This document shows, one piece after another, positions 26,560 through 36,200 of a stretch of DNA of 64,000 bases. Both the position numbers and the translations under genes were made by a program. The stretch covers positions 3,171 through 67,170 of the forward strand of contig CAZURK010000048.1 of assembly GCA_964623055.1 (NCBI GenBank), written 5' to 3'. Numbering within the stretch: position 1 is the first letter of the stretch; every line of letters starts with the position of its first letter. The DNA comes from JADHUC01 sp964623055 (lineage in GTDB: Bacteria; Planctomycetota; Planctomycetia; Pirellulales; Pirellulaceae). Below the pieces are notes generated by a model. The model did no database searches. It saw nothing but the letters and a program-made list of their open reading frames with translations, and was not told the origin of the DNA.

Positions 26560-27552
26560 CTAACCCGGGTACGGGCAAGGTGATCGCTTGCCCCCGGACT
26601 TTCGGAACTCGACCGCGTCGTCCACGATGCGGAAGATGTCATATTCCGGGTTCAGCCCAAGCACGGACCGGGATTTGGCCATGTCGATGCAGAAGTCGTG
26701 GCCTTCGGTCACCTCGAACCTCACAACCGGAAGATCGAGCTTCTGCGCGACATAGTCGGCTGCGACGTCGTAGCTGAAAGGCGAGGGGCCTGACACATTG
26801 AACGCCTCGCCAATCGCTGTCGGATTTCCCACGGAGAGCATGATTGACCGAACCACATCTTTCAGACCGACTATGTGCCGCTTGCCCGTACTGCCGTCCG
26901 GGTATCTCAGGCAGGCGACTCCGTCTTTCCCTTCTCCAAAGAACGCCTTTTGCTCCGGCGTTACCGCCCAATCCTCCCACACTGGCACACCGAAATTGGG
27001 CTCTTTAAGGGTGATGTGCGCCAGAATATCGTCCTCGGTATGTACCCAAGAGAACCGCAAGACGGTTATGGGAGTCTGGTACATGATCCGGAACTGCTCG
27101 CACATCACCTCTTCCAGCACCTTGGACAACGGATAGTATCCCGGGTAACCCATGTGAGGATGGTTTTCGTCGATGGGAATCGGCTGGGGATAGTAGTAGA
27201 TACCCGCCCGGGCGTCCGAACCGGCCTGGATGTATTGCTTGATGTGACCGCACTCCTTGCACGCATCAAGCAGGTAGAAGGTGCCCTTGATATTGGTATC
27301 AAGGAACAGTTCTTTGTTTTCCTTGACGTTGGCAAGGTGAATCACCACATCCATGTCTTCGACGAGCTGCGTCGCCAGTAATGGATCGCGCAAATCGCCG
27401 ATGACTACTTCGACGTTCTCCAAACGCTCGACCTGCATACCGTCGGTATACTCCAAGGCCCGCACCGAGTATCCGGCTTTGACAAGTTCCGGCAGGACAG
27501 CGCCGCCAATCTTTCCTCCTGCTCCCGTGAGCAGAACGTTTTTCACGTTCAT
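26560..27552 (-). CDS. NAD-dependent epimerase/dehydratase (extended SDR)
   Basis: A 330-residue protein from ATG 27552, with GGAGGAG upstream. The Rossmann fold begins VLLTGAGGKIGGAVLPEL (GxxGxxG type), followed by EVVIGDLRDP and VVIHLANVKENKELF, with an active-site YxxxK as YYPLSKVLEEVM. The typical SDR catalytic Ser position appears as AGSDARAG. The substrate is probably a nucleotide sugar or a sugar lactone; it cannot be told which. It has no signal peptide, so it acts in the cytoplasm. It is on the same strand as, and 128 bases upstream of, the PGM-type gene, with no sign of tight coupling. Confidence 0.85.
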   Translation of the reverse strand: MNVKNVLLTGAGGKIGGAVLPELVKAGYSVRALEYTDGMQVERLENVEVVIGDLRDPLLATQLVEDMDVVIHLANVKENKELFLDTNIKGTFYLLDACKECGHIKQYIQAGSDARAGIYYYPQPIPIDENHPHMGYPGYYPLSKVLEEVMCEQFRIMYQTPITVLRFSWVHTEDDILAHITLKEPNFGVPVWEDWAVTPEQKAFFGEGKDGVACLRYPDGSTGKRHIVGLKDVVRSIMLSVGNPTAIGEAFNVSGPSPFSYDVAADYVAQKLDLPVVRFEVTEGHDFCIDMAKSRSVLGLNPEYDIFRIVDDAVEFRKSGGKRSPCPYPG

Positions 27553-27575
27553 AACCAGACTCCTCCAAATACTAA

Positions 27576-27623
27576 GTGGGGCACGATTCTATCGTGCCAG
27601 GCACGTTGGAAACGTGCCCCACA
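27576..27623. repeat. 48-bp palindromic repeat, copy 1
   Basis: An imperfect palindrome opening GTGGGGCACGATTC and closing ACGTGCCCCACA. The reverse complement of 55235-55282 matches it at 44 of 48 positions by direct comparison, so it is a dispersed element. It lies in the leader of the epimerase gene. Confidence 0.8.
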
Positions 27624-27685
27624 GTCAATATGAGACCGTTCTTGATTCGTCAATCATTACTTGCTGTTCGAGAGAACATTGATTC

Positions 27686-28762
27686 CTACTCTGACTCAAC
27701 GAGCACCCTGAAATCTTCCGCCATAATCGCCAGCAGATTCGTCGCGTCCACTTGCAGGGCCACCCAGGCATTTGCCTCTGTCTTAGCCACATGCCGGTCG
27801 TCGAACACGGTTTGTCCTCGCGTCCATTCGCCCATCGTCTCGACACGGACTTTGGCACGCCGAAACGACAACGTTTCGGGATAGAACAGGTAGGCAAGCG
27901 TCGTGGCATCGTGCACGTGAAAGCCGCGAACGCCCTCCGTGCTTCGGTAACTCATCGAGGTTTTGGCCATGAACTCGCAAAGGTCGACGATAAATCGGCC
28001 AATGCGGCTTTCCGGCGCCGTTTTGGCGACCGCGCTGGCACGCTCCGTGGTGAAAGTGACCTTCTCGGTTATATCCAAAGGCAGCACCACAATCTCATCC
28101 CGGCTGGCGAACACCTTCTGAGCGGCTTCGGGATCGCAGTAGATGTTGAATTCCGCACAGGGCGTGATGTTGCCCTGCTGGCGGAAAGCGCCGCCCATGA
28201 TCACGACTTCCTTGGCCTTGCGGAGAATGCCAGGAGCCTTCTCCTCGGCAGCGGCCAGATTGGTCAAAGGCCCGACCGCAATCAATATGATTTCGCCTGG
28301 CGCGGCGTTCAGTTTCTCGATGATGATATCGTCAGACCGTCGAGCTTTGCTCAGTTGATGCTTCGGGTCGGGCAGAGTTCGCGACAGATTCCCCATTCCA
28401 TCATCGCCATGTATGTGCGCGGCATCTTCTCCGCCTTCATCCACAGGGGCGCTTCGGCCAACTTCAACGTGCCCAAATCCTCCCAGGGCTAAAGTCTTGC
28501 ACGCGTTCGCAAAGGTGTGTTGGGCTCCAACGTTCCCGGCTACCGTAGTCACAGCGACGATCTCGGCATGGCCCTGCTTGGCCAAACTCTGCAGCCACAA
28601 CAAAGCGAAAACGTCATCGCCACCGGGATCGGTGTCAAAAAGGATCTTTCGCGGCTTGCTTCGATTCTCTGCGGCGTCAACCATATCCGTGGCCCTGACT
28701 TGGCTGGTCATTACGACGCTCACGGTCAGCAGTAGAACGTGCCGAACGAATCTATGAGACAT
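27686..28762 (-). CDS. Secreted nucleoside hydrolase (IUNH family)
   Basis: A 358-residue protein. ATG 28762 is chosen over GTG 28771 because a full AGGAGGTG sits 6 bases upstream of it. A signal peptide (RHVLLLTVSVVMTSQVRA) precedes the inosine-uridine nucleoside hydrolase fold. The calcium-binding, catalytic signature is ILFDTDPGGDDVFALLW, with GPLTNLAAAEEKAP, VVIMGGAFRQQGNITPCAEF and the late HVHDATTLAYLF Asp also matching. It splits ribonucleosides into base and ribose, here probably outside the cytoplasm for nucleoside scavenging. The ribosome-binding site lies inside an upstream reading-frame fragment (28752-28985) that overlaps the start. Confidence 0.9.
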   Translation of the reverse strand: MSHRFVRHVLLLTVSVVMTSQVRATDMVDAAENRSKPRKILFDTDPGGDDVFALLWLQSLAKQGHAEIVAVTTVAGNVGAQHTFANACKTLALGGFGHVEVGRSAPVDEGGEDAAHIHGDDGMGNLSRTLPDPKHQLSKARRSDDIIIEKLNAAPGEIILIAVGPLTNLAAAEEKAPGILRKAKEVVIMGGAFRQQGNITPCAEFNIYCDPEAAQKVFASRDEIVVLPLDITEKVTFTTERASAVAKTAPESRIGRFIVDLCEFMAKTSMSYRSTEGVRGFHVHDATTLAYLFYPETLSFRRAKVRVETMGEWTRGQTVFDDRHVAKTEANAWVALQVDATNLLAIMAEDFRVLVESE

Positions 28763-28985
28763 GACAATCACCTCCTAGCACCAATCGGTATTCTGGCCAA
28801 GTCGCGTTGCCTTTGAGATCAAACATTTCCACCTGATCCGTGGCCGTCCTGAATCCGTGGGGCTGAATCGCGCCTGGTATTCCCCACGGATAGAAGGGCG
28901 ACCACGGATTGCCCTCGTACAAAACCGTACGATCCCATGATTTGCGTAGCAGCGGGAAATTCCATTTGGTGCCAGCCTCCGGCAC
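28752..28985 (-). pseudogene. Probable 3' remnant of an unknown gene
   Basis: A frame of 77 residues on the minus strand that runs into the nucleoside hydrolase start (overlap of 11 bases). Its composition is like that of a folded C-terminal domain (KWNFPLLRKSWDRTVLYEG, ATDQVEMFDLKGNATWPEY), and it stays open above the GTG start for only a few codons. No start with a good ribosome-binding site and no family is recognised. It may be the tail of a deleted gene. Confidence 0.3.
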
Positions 28986-29132
28986 GTATTGTATCCTCCG
29001 ACGGCTTCATGTCCAAAAGGTCTCTCGGATGAGTCCGAAGCTTTGCCATCCGTGGGACTTGCATGTTTGCCGTGAATACGATGAGATGATCCAAGATTAA
29101 CCTGACGAGAGAGCAGACGCAAGAATTCGTTT

Positions 29133-29199
29133 GTAGTCCCGCCTTTAGGCGGTTCTGAAACACGAAGCAGCTTGAAAAACCGCCTAAAGGCAGAACTAC
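29133..29199. repeat. REP-like inverted repeat
   Basis: Arms of 22 bases at 29133-29154 and 29178-29199, opening GTAGT, containing GCCTTTAGGCGGTT and differing at only two positions, with a 23-base spacer. It lies in the 287-base gap between the gene remnant at 28752-28985 and oxidoreductase 2; no other feature was seen in that gap. Confidence 0.65.
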
Positions 29200-29272
29200 G
29201 AACGGCCTTACGACCCATTTATGCGTCGGCTCGAGAGTCTGGCCGGAAGGTTCCACTGAGGAGGAAACGACA

Positions 29273-30619
29273 ATGATCCAGCGCATTACACGTCGTGGCT
29301 TCTTACGTCGAGCTTCGGCTGGCGCAGCGGCCGCTGCTGTGACATGTCCCGCCATACTGAAAGCCCGCTCGCCGAGCGAAGTGGTTCGCGTGGCGGGCGT
29401 GGGCGCTGGTGGCAAAGGCTGGAGCGACCTGAACGGTGCCGCTGGCAGCGCCCAGATCGTCGCGTTTTGCGATGTCGAAACGGGTGGCAATCGCAAGGGT
29501 GGTTTCGGAAAGGCCGCAGAAAAATGGCCCGACGCTAAGCGGTACGTGGATTGGCGCGAAATGCTGGACAAGGAACACAAGAATCTGGACGGAGTCACCG
29601 TGTCGACACCGGATCACATGCACGCGCCAGCGACCATAGCGGCGATCGGACTGGGATTGGGCGTCTACACCCAGAAGCCGTTGACGCGCACCGTCCACGA
29701 AGCTCGCCAACTGACAATTGCGGCCCGCGAGGCCGGCGTTGCGACGCAGATGGGCAATCAGCACCACAATGGCAGAACGTACAGAACGCTGGTCAAGATC
29801 ATCCAGGACGGCGTCATTGGAAAAATCAAAGAGGCCCACGCCTGGTCGAACCGACCGATCTGGCCGCAGGGCATGGATCGGCCACCGGGTCAAGATCCCG
29901 TCCCCGAAGGATTGCACTGGGACTTGTGGTTGGGCGTGGCTCCCGAGCGACCCTATCTGACTGGCATCTACCATCCGTTCAAGTGGCGAGGCTGGTATGA
30001 CTTTGGTGCCGGCGCGCTGGGCGACATGGGTTGTCACATCATCGACCCCGTCGTGTGGGCCCTCGCACTCGGAGCACCAACGACCGTTTGGTACGAAGGC
30101 CCCGAACCAAAGCCCGAGACGTTTCCCGAGTGGGAGCGAATCCACTACGACTTCCCGGGCACGGAGTTCACGGCCGGCGACAAAATCCATGTCGTCTGGC
30201 ACGATGGCAAGAGAAAACCACGGCAAGAGTTGGCCCAAATGCCCGCCGACAGAACGCTGCCCAGCAACGGGACGCTGTTCGTCGGCCAGGAAGGCACACT
30301 GGTCACGTCACACGGAAGTAGTTCCCTACCCGGCTTGTTCCCCGCCGAGAAGTTCAGCGACTATCAGATGCCGGAACTTGGACCAGTCAACCATTACCAG
30401 CAGTGGACCAACGCCATCCGCGGCGAGGGCAAGACCACCTCCGGTTTCGACTACGCCGGACCCCTGACCGAAACCGTGCTGCTCGGCACGATCGCATCAA
30501 GGGTCCCGGACGAAAAGCTCGAATGGAACTCGGCCGATTTGAAGTTCACCAACTCGGCCAAAGCAAACGAATACGTTCGTCAAGAGTACCGAAAAGGCTG
30601 GGAAGTCGAAGGGCTTTAG
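29273..30619 (+). CDS. Gfo/Idh/MocA-family oxidoreductase 2, exported
   Basis: A 448-residue protein from ATG 29273, with GAGGAGGAAACGACA directly before it. A twin-arginine leader (RITRRGFLRRASAGAAAAAV) is followed by the Rossmann start VRVAGVGAGGKGWSDL. The catalytic Lys motif is YTQKPLTRTV, a QKP variant of EKP. A GDMGCHIIDPVVWALAL segment in the C-terminal domain supplies the conserved Asp/His of the family. It is a secreted, probably NAD(P)-dependent, sugar or inositol dehydrogenase; large planctomycete expansions of this family are common and mostly uncharacterised. It reads away from the nucleoside hydrolase and towards the small toxin-antitoxin pair. Confidence 0.85.
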   Translation: MIQRITRRGFLRRASAGAAAAAVTCPAILKARSPSEVVRVAGVGAGGKGWSDLNGAAGSAQIVAFCDVETGGNRKGGFGKAAEKWPDAKRYVDWREMLDKEHKNLDGVTVSTPDHMHAPATIAAIGLGLGVYTQKPLTRTVHEARQLTIAAREAGVATQMGNQHHNGRTYRTLVKIIQDGVIGKIKEAHAWSNRPIWPQGMDRPPGQDPVPEGLHWDLWLGVAPERPYLTGIYHPFKWRGWYDFGAGALGDMGCHIIDPVVWALALGAPTTVWYEGPEPKPETFPEWERIHYDFPGTEFTAGDKIHVVWHDGKRKPRQELAQMPADRTLPSNGTLFVGQEGTLVTSHGSSSLPGLFPAEKFSDYQMPELGPVNHYQQWTNAIRGEGKTTSGFDYAGPLTETVLLGTIASRVPDEKLEWNSADLKFTNSAKANEYVRQEYRKGWEVEGL

Positions 30620-30776
30620 TCTTTGCGTAGAGTGGACCAAGCGGTCAGCCCGTTTGAAACCAACGGAAAAGGCGTACTTGACGGAATACCCTTGCCGACC
30701 GCGGCGACGTGTGTTTCTCTCGGAAACTGTCTGCTAGAATGGAATAGGACATACGTGTTCATTGGGAGACGGAACC

Positions 30777-31001
30777 GTGAGAACGGAAATCACAGGAACG
30801 GTCGTGGCCGGAGGCCTGCAATTGGACCGGCCGATCGAGTTCCCCGACAATAGCCGCGTGCGTGTGGCAGTCGAGCCGCTGGATGAATGGCATACTCGAC
30901 TCCAGGCCGGTTTGAAAGCGTGGCGACAGCTTTGTCAGGAACGACCGATCAACTCTGGCGGACGCCGTTACACTCGAGACGAACTGCATGAACGCCGTTG
31001 A
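30777..31001 (+). CDS. Putative antitoxin of a PIN-domain pair
   Basis: A 74-residue protein. GTG 30777 is preferred to TTG 30762 because GGAG lies 8 bases before it. It begins with a short beta-rich module (RTEITGTVVAGGLQLDRPIE, then NSRVRVAVEPLDEW) of the kind seen in small AbrB- or DUF104-like antitoxins, then a basic helix. It overlaps the PIN toxin by 14 bases, the classic toxin-antitoxin arrangement. It should bind the toxin and repress its own promoter; both are inferred. Confidence 0.6.
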   Translation: MRTEITGTVVAGGLQLDRPIEFPDNSRVRVAVEPLDEWHTRLQAGLKAWRQLCQERPINSGGRRYTRDELHERR

Positions 31002-31407
31002 TACCAACGTGCTCGTCTATTTCGTTGACGAGCATGAACCCGTGAAGCAGGCCAAAGCGGCGGAGTTGCTGGAACGACTTGCCGACGAGGAAACCCAAAC
31101 CGTGCTCCTCTGGCAAGTGGCGGTCGAGTTCGTCAGTTGCCTGCGACGCTGGGAGAACGAGGGACGCCTCGATCGCACGAGTACGCTGCAACACGTGGAG
31201 CACCTGGAGGCCACATTCCCCTGCGTAATGCCATCCGATTCGCTACTGCGCGGGGCATTGGACCTGAGTTCTCGGTATAGCCTATCGCACTGGGACAGCC
31301 TGTTACTGGCCGCCTGTCTCGATGCCGGCGTGGACAGACTCTACAGCGAAGACCTCGACGATGGAATGACGTACGACACCGTCACGGTCGTCAACCCGTT
31401 CGCTTAG
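30988..31407 (+). CDS. PIN-domain ribonuclease toxin (VapC-like)
   Basis: A 139-residue protein starting at ATG 30988 inside the end of the antitoxin gene. It has the PIN-domain acidic residues in order: MNAVDTNVLVYFVDEHEP (first Asp), LWQVAVEFVSCLRRW (Glu), SLSHWDSLLLAACLDAG (Asp), and LYSEDLDDGMTYD (late Asp). VapC-type PIN toxins cut RNA with Mg2+ or Mn2+, often specific tRNAs or rRNA sites. Together with the 74-residue upstream protein it forms a type II toxin-antitoxin module, located between two oxidoreductase genes on the same strand. Confidence 0.8.
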   Translation: MNAVDTNVLVYFVDEHEPVKQAKAAELLERLADEETQTVLLWQVAVEFVSCLRRWENEGRLDRTSTLQHVEHLEATFPCVMPSDSLLRGALDLSSRYSLSHWDSLLLAACLDAGVDRLYSEDLDDGMTYDTVTVVNPFA

Positions 31408-31640
31408 GCTGCTGGACGCACGGCCTGCCGCGACGAAATCGACTGCTTGCGATCGACGGAAGGTCCATGTGGCCGTAGCTCCGTTTCCCCAATCTGTCTA
31501 TAGGTCGTCCGTCATGGCGTTGCAGAAGCCGGGCGAGGAATTATCATAAGCACTGCCGCTTGCGGCGCTGTGTTGTGGAATCACTGAGTATCCCACCTGG
31601 TTATCCTATCCCACCGTATTACCAATAGAAGGATCCGATT

Positions 31641-32981
31641 ATGAAAAGCCCTCGTACCACTCGGCGTGACTTCCTGAAGAAGTCGACAGCGGCCGCCGCC
31701 GCGATTGGCGCCGTTCCGCATTTCTTTTCGAGCCGGAAGGCTCTCGGCGGCGAGTCGGCGAACGATCGGCTGCGGATCGGTTGCATCGGCGTAGGCAGCA
31801 TGGGCAGCGGCGACGCCCGGGCCCATTCTCGTTTCGGCGACATCCTGGCGGTTTGCGACGTCGACTCGCGGCATGCCGATCGGGCCAAAAACGACAAGAA
31901 CATAGGAAAAGGCACAGCCGACGCCTACAAGGACTACCGTAAGGTCCTCGAACGAGACGACATCGACGTCGTCAGTGTGGTCACACCTGACCATTGGCAC
32001 GTCAAGATTTGTATCGAGGCGCTTCAGGCCGGCAAGCACGTCTTCTGCCAGAAACCGCTGACGCTCACGTTGGAAGAAAACCAACTGATCCGAGCCGCCT
32101 GCAAGAAGTTCAAAGATCAGGTCTTCTTCATTGGCACTCAACAGCGCAGCACCAGGGATAAGTTCCTCCGCGCCATCAACATGGTGCAGAAGGGTCTGTT
32201 GGGCGAGATAAAGACAATCACCGTCGGGATCAACGGCGGTCCGACAGGCGGCCCGTTCCCTAAAACCGATCCGCCCGCCGAACTCGATTGGGACTTCTGG
32301 CTGGGCCAGGCGCCGAAGGTCGAATACATCGACAAACGCTGCCACTATCAGTTCCGCTGGTGGTACGAGTACTCGGGCGGCAAGTTCACCGATTGGGGCG
32401 CCCACCACGTGGACATCGCCACCTGGGCGATCGAGCATGACAAAGAAGGCATGGGACCAATCGAAATCGACGGGACAGACGCCGATCATCCGGTGCCGTT
32501 CGAGAGTGGTTACCCCACAGTGGACGATTGCTACAACACGGCCCATGACTACGCCGTAAGGTGCAAGTTCGCCAACGGGATCGAGATGATCGTCGACAGC
32601 CGGAACGACAATGGTGTCAAGTTCGAAGGAACCAAAGGGCGCATTTTTGTTAGCCGCCGCAAGATCGCTGGTAAGCCCATCGAAGAGGCTTGGGACGAAG
32701 GCAAGTTTGGCGATGAGGACTTGGAGCGGTTGTACAACGGCAAGCCCTTTGAAAGCCACAAGCACAACTTCTATCGTTGCATCCGCGAAGGCGGGTTACC
32801 CGTTTCGGACGTGTACAGCCACGTGCAGGCAATGAACACATGCCACCTGTGTGCAATTGCCGCGCGATTGGGCAGAACGATCAAGTGGGACCCGAAGAAA
32901 GAGAAGATCGTCGGCGACGAACAAGCCGCATCGTTCTTCGCCCGCGAGCAACGCAAGGGATATGAGATTCCCAGCGTGTGA
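31641..32981 (+). CDS. Gfo/Idh/MocA-family oxidoreductase 3, exported
   Basis: A 446-residue protein with a twin-arginine leader (TTRRDFLKKSTAAAAAIGAV). The Rossmann strand is RIGCIGVGSMGSGDARAH; the catalytic site is GKHVFCQKPLTLTLEE; later come HYQFRWWYEYSGGKFTDWG and AHHVDIATWAIEHD, which carry the conserved Asp/His pair. It resembles oxidoreductase 4 (45063-46415) over its whole length, including the RWW-EYSGGK-TDWGAHH block, so the two are paralogues or very close relatives. Substrate unknown, probably a sugar or its lactone in the periplasm. It is followed by a hairpin terminator at 33010. Confidence 0.85.
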   Translation: MKSPRTTRRDFLKKSTAAAAAIGAVPHFFSSRKALGGESANDRLRIGCIGVGSMGSGDARAHSRFGDILAVCDVDSRHADRAKNDKNIGKGTADAYKDYRKVLERDDIDVVSVVTPDHWHVKICIEALQAGKHVFCQKPLTLTLEENQLIRAACKKFKDQVFFIGTQQRSTRDKFLRAINMVQKGLLGEIKTITVGINGGPTGGPFPKTDPPAELDWDFWLGQAPKVEYIDKRCHYQFRWWYEYSGGKFTDWGAHHVDIATWAIEHDKEGMGPIEIDGTDADHPVPFESGYPTVDDCYNTAHDYAVRCKFANGIEMIVDSRNDNGVKFEGTKGRIFVSRRKIAGKPIEEAWDEGKFGDEDLERLYNGKPFESHKHNFYRCIREGGLPVSDVYSHVQAMNTCHLCAIAARLGRTIKWDPKKEKIVGDEQAASFFAREQRKGYEIPSV

Positions 32982-33009
32982 GCGGTCACTGCGACTATCA
33001 GGACATCAG

Positions 33010-33043
33010 AACGGGGCGGGCCACGGCCTGCCCCGTTTTCTTT
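33010..33043 (+). terminator. Rho-independent terminator after oxidoreductase 3
   Basis: A 13-base stem with one mismatch, AACGGGGCGGGCC (33010-33022) pairing with GGCCTGCCCCGTT (33025-33037), followed by TTCTTT. It begins 28 bases after the stop codon at 32981. Confidence 0.7.
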
Positions 33044-33064
33044 GGGAGCCGACGGATAACCTCA

Positions 33065-33228
33065 ATTGCGCACCGCGTAGGCCGGACCGAGGCCGAACCC
33101 CTTACCGGAACGGCGCAAACCAGCTTTGTCGCGTTGACAACCTGTACCGTGAAAAACGCCAATAGACGAGGCCGAAGTTCCGGCAGTTGCACGGTTTGCT
33201 TGGTCCGGCCTACCAATTGGTGCGCAAT
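33065..33228. repeat. MITE-like element, copy A
   Basis: A 164-base block bounded by inverted words ATTGCGCACC (33065-33074) and GGTGCGCAAT (33219-33228). Just inside is a second pair, GTAGGCCGGACC from 33077 and GGTCCGGCCTAC ending at 33213. The interior (ACCGGAAC-GGCGCAAAC, TTGACAA, TTTGCT-GGTCCGGCC) is shared in order with 57428-57567. No coding capacity. It lies between two convergent genes. Confidence 0.65.
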
Positions 33229-33244
33229 ACTGGATAGGTTGGGC

Positions 33245-36200
33245 TCACTTCTTGCCAAAGCAAGTGATACTCCCTTTTTCGTCCACAATGTAGACTCGCC
33301 CGGTTGCGGCTGCGGCACCGTTGAAGACGGGTGGCGACGGCAACCTGTGCTCGGCGAGCTTCTCGCCGGAAGCCGAGTCAATCACGGACAGCACACCGCC
33401 CTTGCGGCCTTCGAATGCGCCCAACGGATCCTGCCGATCGACGACGTCCGGAGGGCCAGCGACGAACAGTCGCCCGGTAGCCAGAACCATTGCGCGGATT
33501 CGTACGGGGATCCTCTCCGACCAAGTGGACCGATTGCCTTTCACGTTCTTTGCGAACAGCAGATATCCCTTGTTGGACGGAGTGAAGAACACGGTTGGAT
33601 CCAGACCTCGCAGACTGTCGAACATGCGTACGTAGTAGACGGATCGCGTGTCGTGAGCAATCAGCCGCGCGTATTCCCCACCGAACTTCCATGGCATCCG
33701 CTTGAAATAGCTGTCCTCCAGAAAACCGCTTCCCGTCTCGAGCGCCGGCTCTCCGCGTGCGCGATTCAACTCGGCATCAAACGCGACCGAACGCATGTAG
33801 ATATTGGACCCGTCCCCCGCCAGGATATCCGGCAGCGACCCCATAGGCAGTTTGAAGTTCTCGTCGTAACTGTCTTCGGCATCCGCCTCGCGAACCAACT
33901 TCTGTCCGGACGAGTCGATGATGTAATCCGGTCCTTCCAGCTTCGCCTGATGATGCAGTTCGCCGGTGGCCGCATCGACGCCGTACAGGTATATGCCACC
34001 GTCAAGCTGGGACGAACGCCCTGCAGCAAAATACGCAGTGCCGTTCTGCACAAGCACGCCTCCATGCACAGGCCACGCCGACTCCAACTGGCCGAAGGCA
34101 CCGATCAGCCGATCCTCCGGCGCCGCGTGGAAACACCAAACCAACTGGCCGTCAGTGGCCCGCAAACAGTAAACCCATCCATCCGCCGACCCGAAGATAA
34201 CTGTGCCCTCGAAATACGTCGGAGGCGAGTCGATTCTTCCACCCGCAGCAAACTCCCACAGCTTGTTCCCATCCTCCTGGTCCAGGCACACAACATGATG
34301 CTCGTTGACCAGCGAGGCGAATACCCTGCCAGCAACGATAATCGGCGACGACACGCGCGTGCCAATCGTCGTTCGCCATAGCTGAACCATGTCGTCCGGA
34401 ACCTCCGTGTTCACCGATCCCGTGCGCATCGAATCATGACGAAAAGCCGGCCAATCCTCGTCACTGACCGCTGATTGCTGACCGCTGATCGCTGCGAACG
34501 CCGGACCTTTCACCAGTCTTTCCGACCTCTGACCTCCGACCTCTGAGCTCTCATCCCGCGGCGCCAGCGCGAGGAATCCGCTAAGCTTCTCCTCGATATA
34601 GCACTGGCACGGATGCGGCGGCACATACTGTAGGCCGTTTGCCGGCATCATGCCCACGTGACAAGTGCCCCTGACCCAGTTGTGCACTGTGTGTTTGCCT
34701 TCCACGAGATCGACGAATTCGGTTCCGCGGCGGCTGGCCAGAATGTAACGCGGCGTGGCCTTGTTTCGATAGCAGCGGTGATGGTGATGTGTCTTGAAGA
34801 TGGGGCCGAGCGGCACTTCCTTCTTCAGTTCACCCGTCCTGATGTCATATCCGTTCACAGTCCGCGGCCATAGCTCGCGTTGTTTTCGGGCACGGCCAAT
34901 GTTGAAGAAACCTTCCTCCAACTCCGCACTCCAAGTCCAAACGAGACCGTCGATCACGAACACGTCTTTCCACTCGTACCACAGATGGCCGATGTACTTC
35001 TTCGGCTGGCTCCAAAGCATCTCGCCGCTATCGGCCGCAAACGCCGCCAGCTTGTTCGGGCTGGCATGGACCACCATCCCATCGCTGACGATCATCGTGC
35101 CGTTCCAGAGGATCCCGTTCGACTGGATGTTGCCGGCCGTCAGATCGGCTTGTTCGGTGGGGAAGACCGCTCGCCATGTCTCCGCTCCCGTTCGAAAGTC
35201 AAGACAAACGATCTCAGGACCGTCGATCAGTGCAACTACGTTTCCGTCTGTGGCAGCATTCGCCGCCGGGTTGGTCTTAGGCGGTTTGACGCTGCCGTAC
35301 GCGGAGCGCCATCTGACATAGTCGACCGTGCTCCCGCGGTAAGTGTTCTCGCTGTCCCACACTTTCTCTCCGCTCGCAGCGTCAACTGCAACCATCCTGA
35401 TCCGGTCCTCACGAAGCAACGGCAATATCAACTTGCCGTCCACATACAGGATCTCGCCAGCGTGTTCGGTACCGGCATATGTCTTCAAGATGGCGCCCGA
35501 TTTCGCATCCAGTTCGCAAACAGGAGCACTGTACCCGAGCGTGACGTACACCTTGTCGCCAACGGCGACGATACGCTTGCGGATGTCCAGCGGAAAATCC
35601 CCGGGCCGACAGGTGAACCACGAGTGCTTCCACTCGCGCCATCCCCATCGACGGATGGGCACCTTCCACAGCAACACCCCGTTGAACGCGTCCCGTGCCA
35701 CAAGAAACCACTTGTCGGGCAGCGAGTGATCGCCCGCCAGGCTGATAGGTGCTTCGTCCATGATGTAGAACAACCGGCCGCGCGATGTGACGACGGTGCT
35801 CAGGCTAGAGTCGGTTTCGTGAGACCGCAACCACATTGGCTCGCAGATCCACTGATAGCGTTCCGGTGGTCCGACGACGCGATCCCGAGCAACGGGATTT
35901 CCATCGGCGCCGTGCAGATAGTGCGTCCACTCGTCGATGTCCGACGGCCACGGCTTCTCGACACGTACCCATCTGCCACCCACCTGGTCTATCGACACTT
36001 TGTCGATTCCCAACGATCGCAACTGCGTGGTCAATTCCTGCAGCCACTCGTTCGACCCGGCATCGTCTGACGTACCGATAAAGGCCGTCCCGAGTGGAAC
36101 AAGGACACGGACCACCTCCTCCAGCGAAAGCCCTTTCTTACGTAGGTTAGGGTACGAATCGACTACGACGATATTGATCAGGTTGTCAGTGTAAGGAAGC

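Noticed and set aside
32978..34381. Plus-strand frame of 467 codons
   Set aside because: Antisense shadow of the propeller gene and of the MITE-like element; composition is Arg/Ser-rich with no domains.
34880..36070. Plus-strand frame of 396 codons
   Set aside because: Antisense shadow of the propeller gene, no signal or motif.
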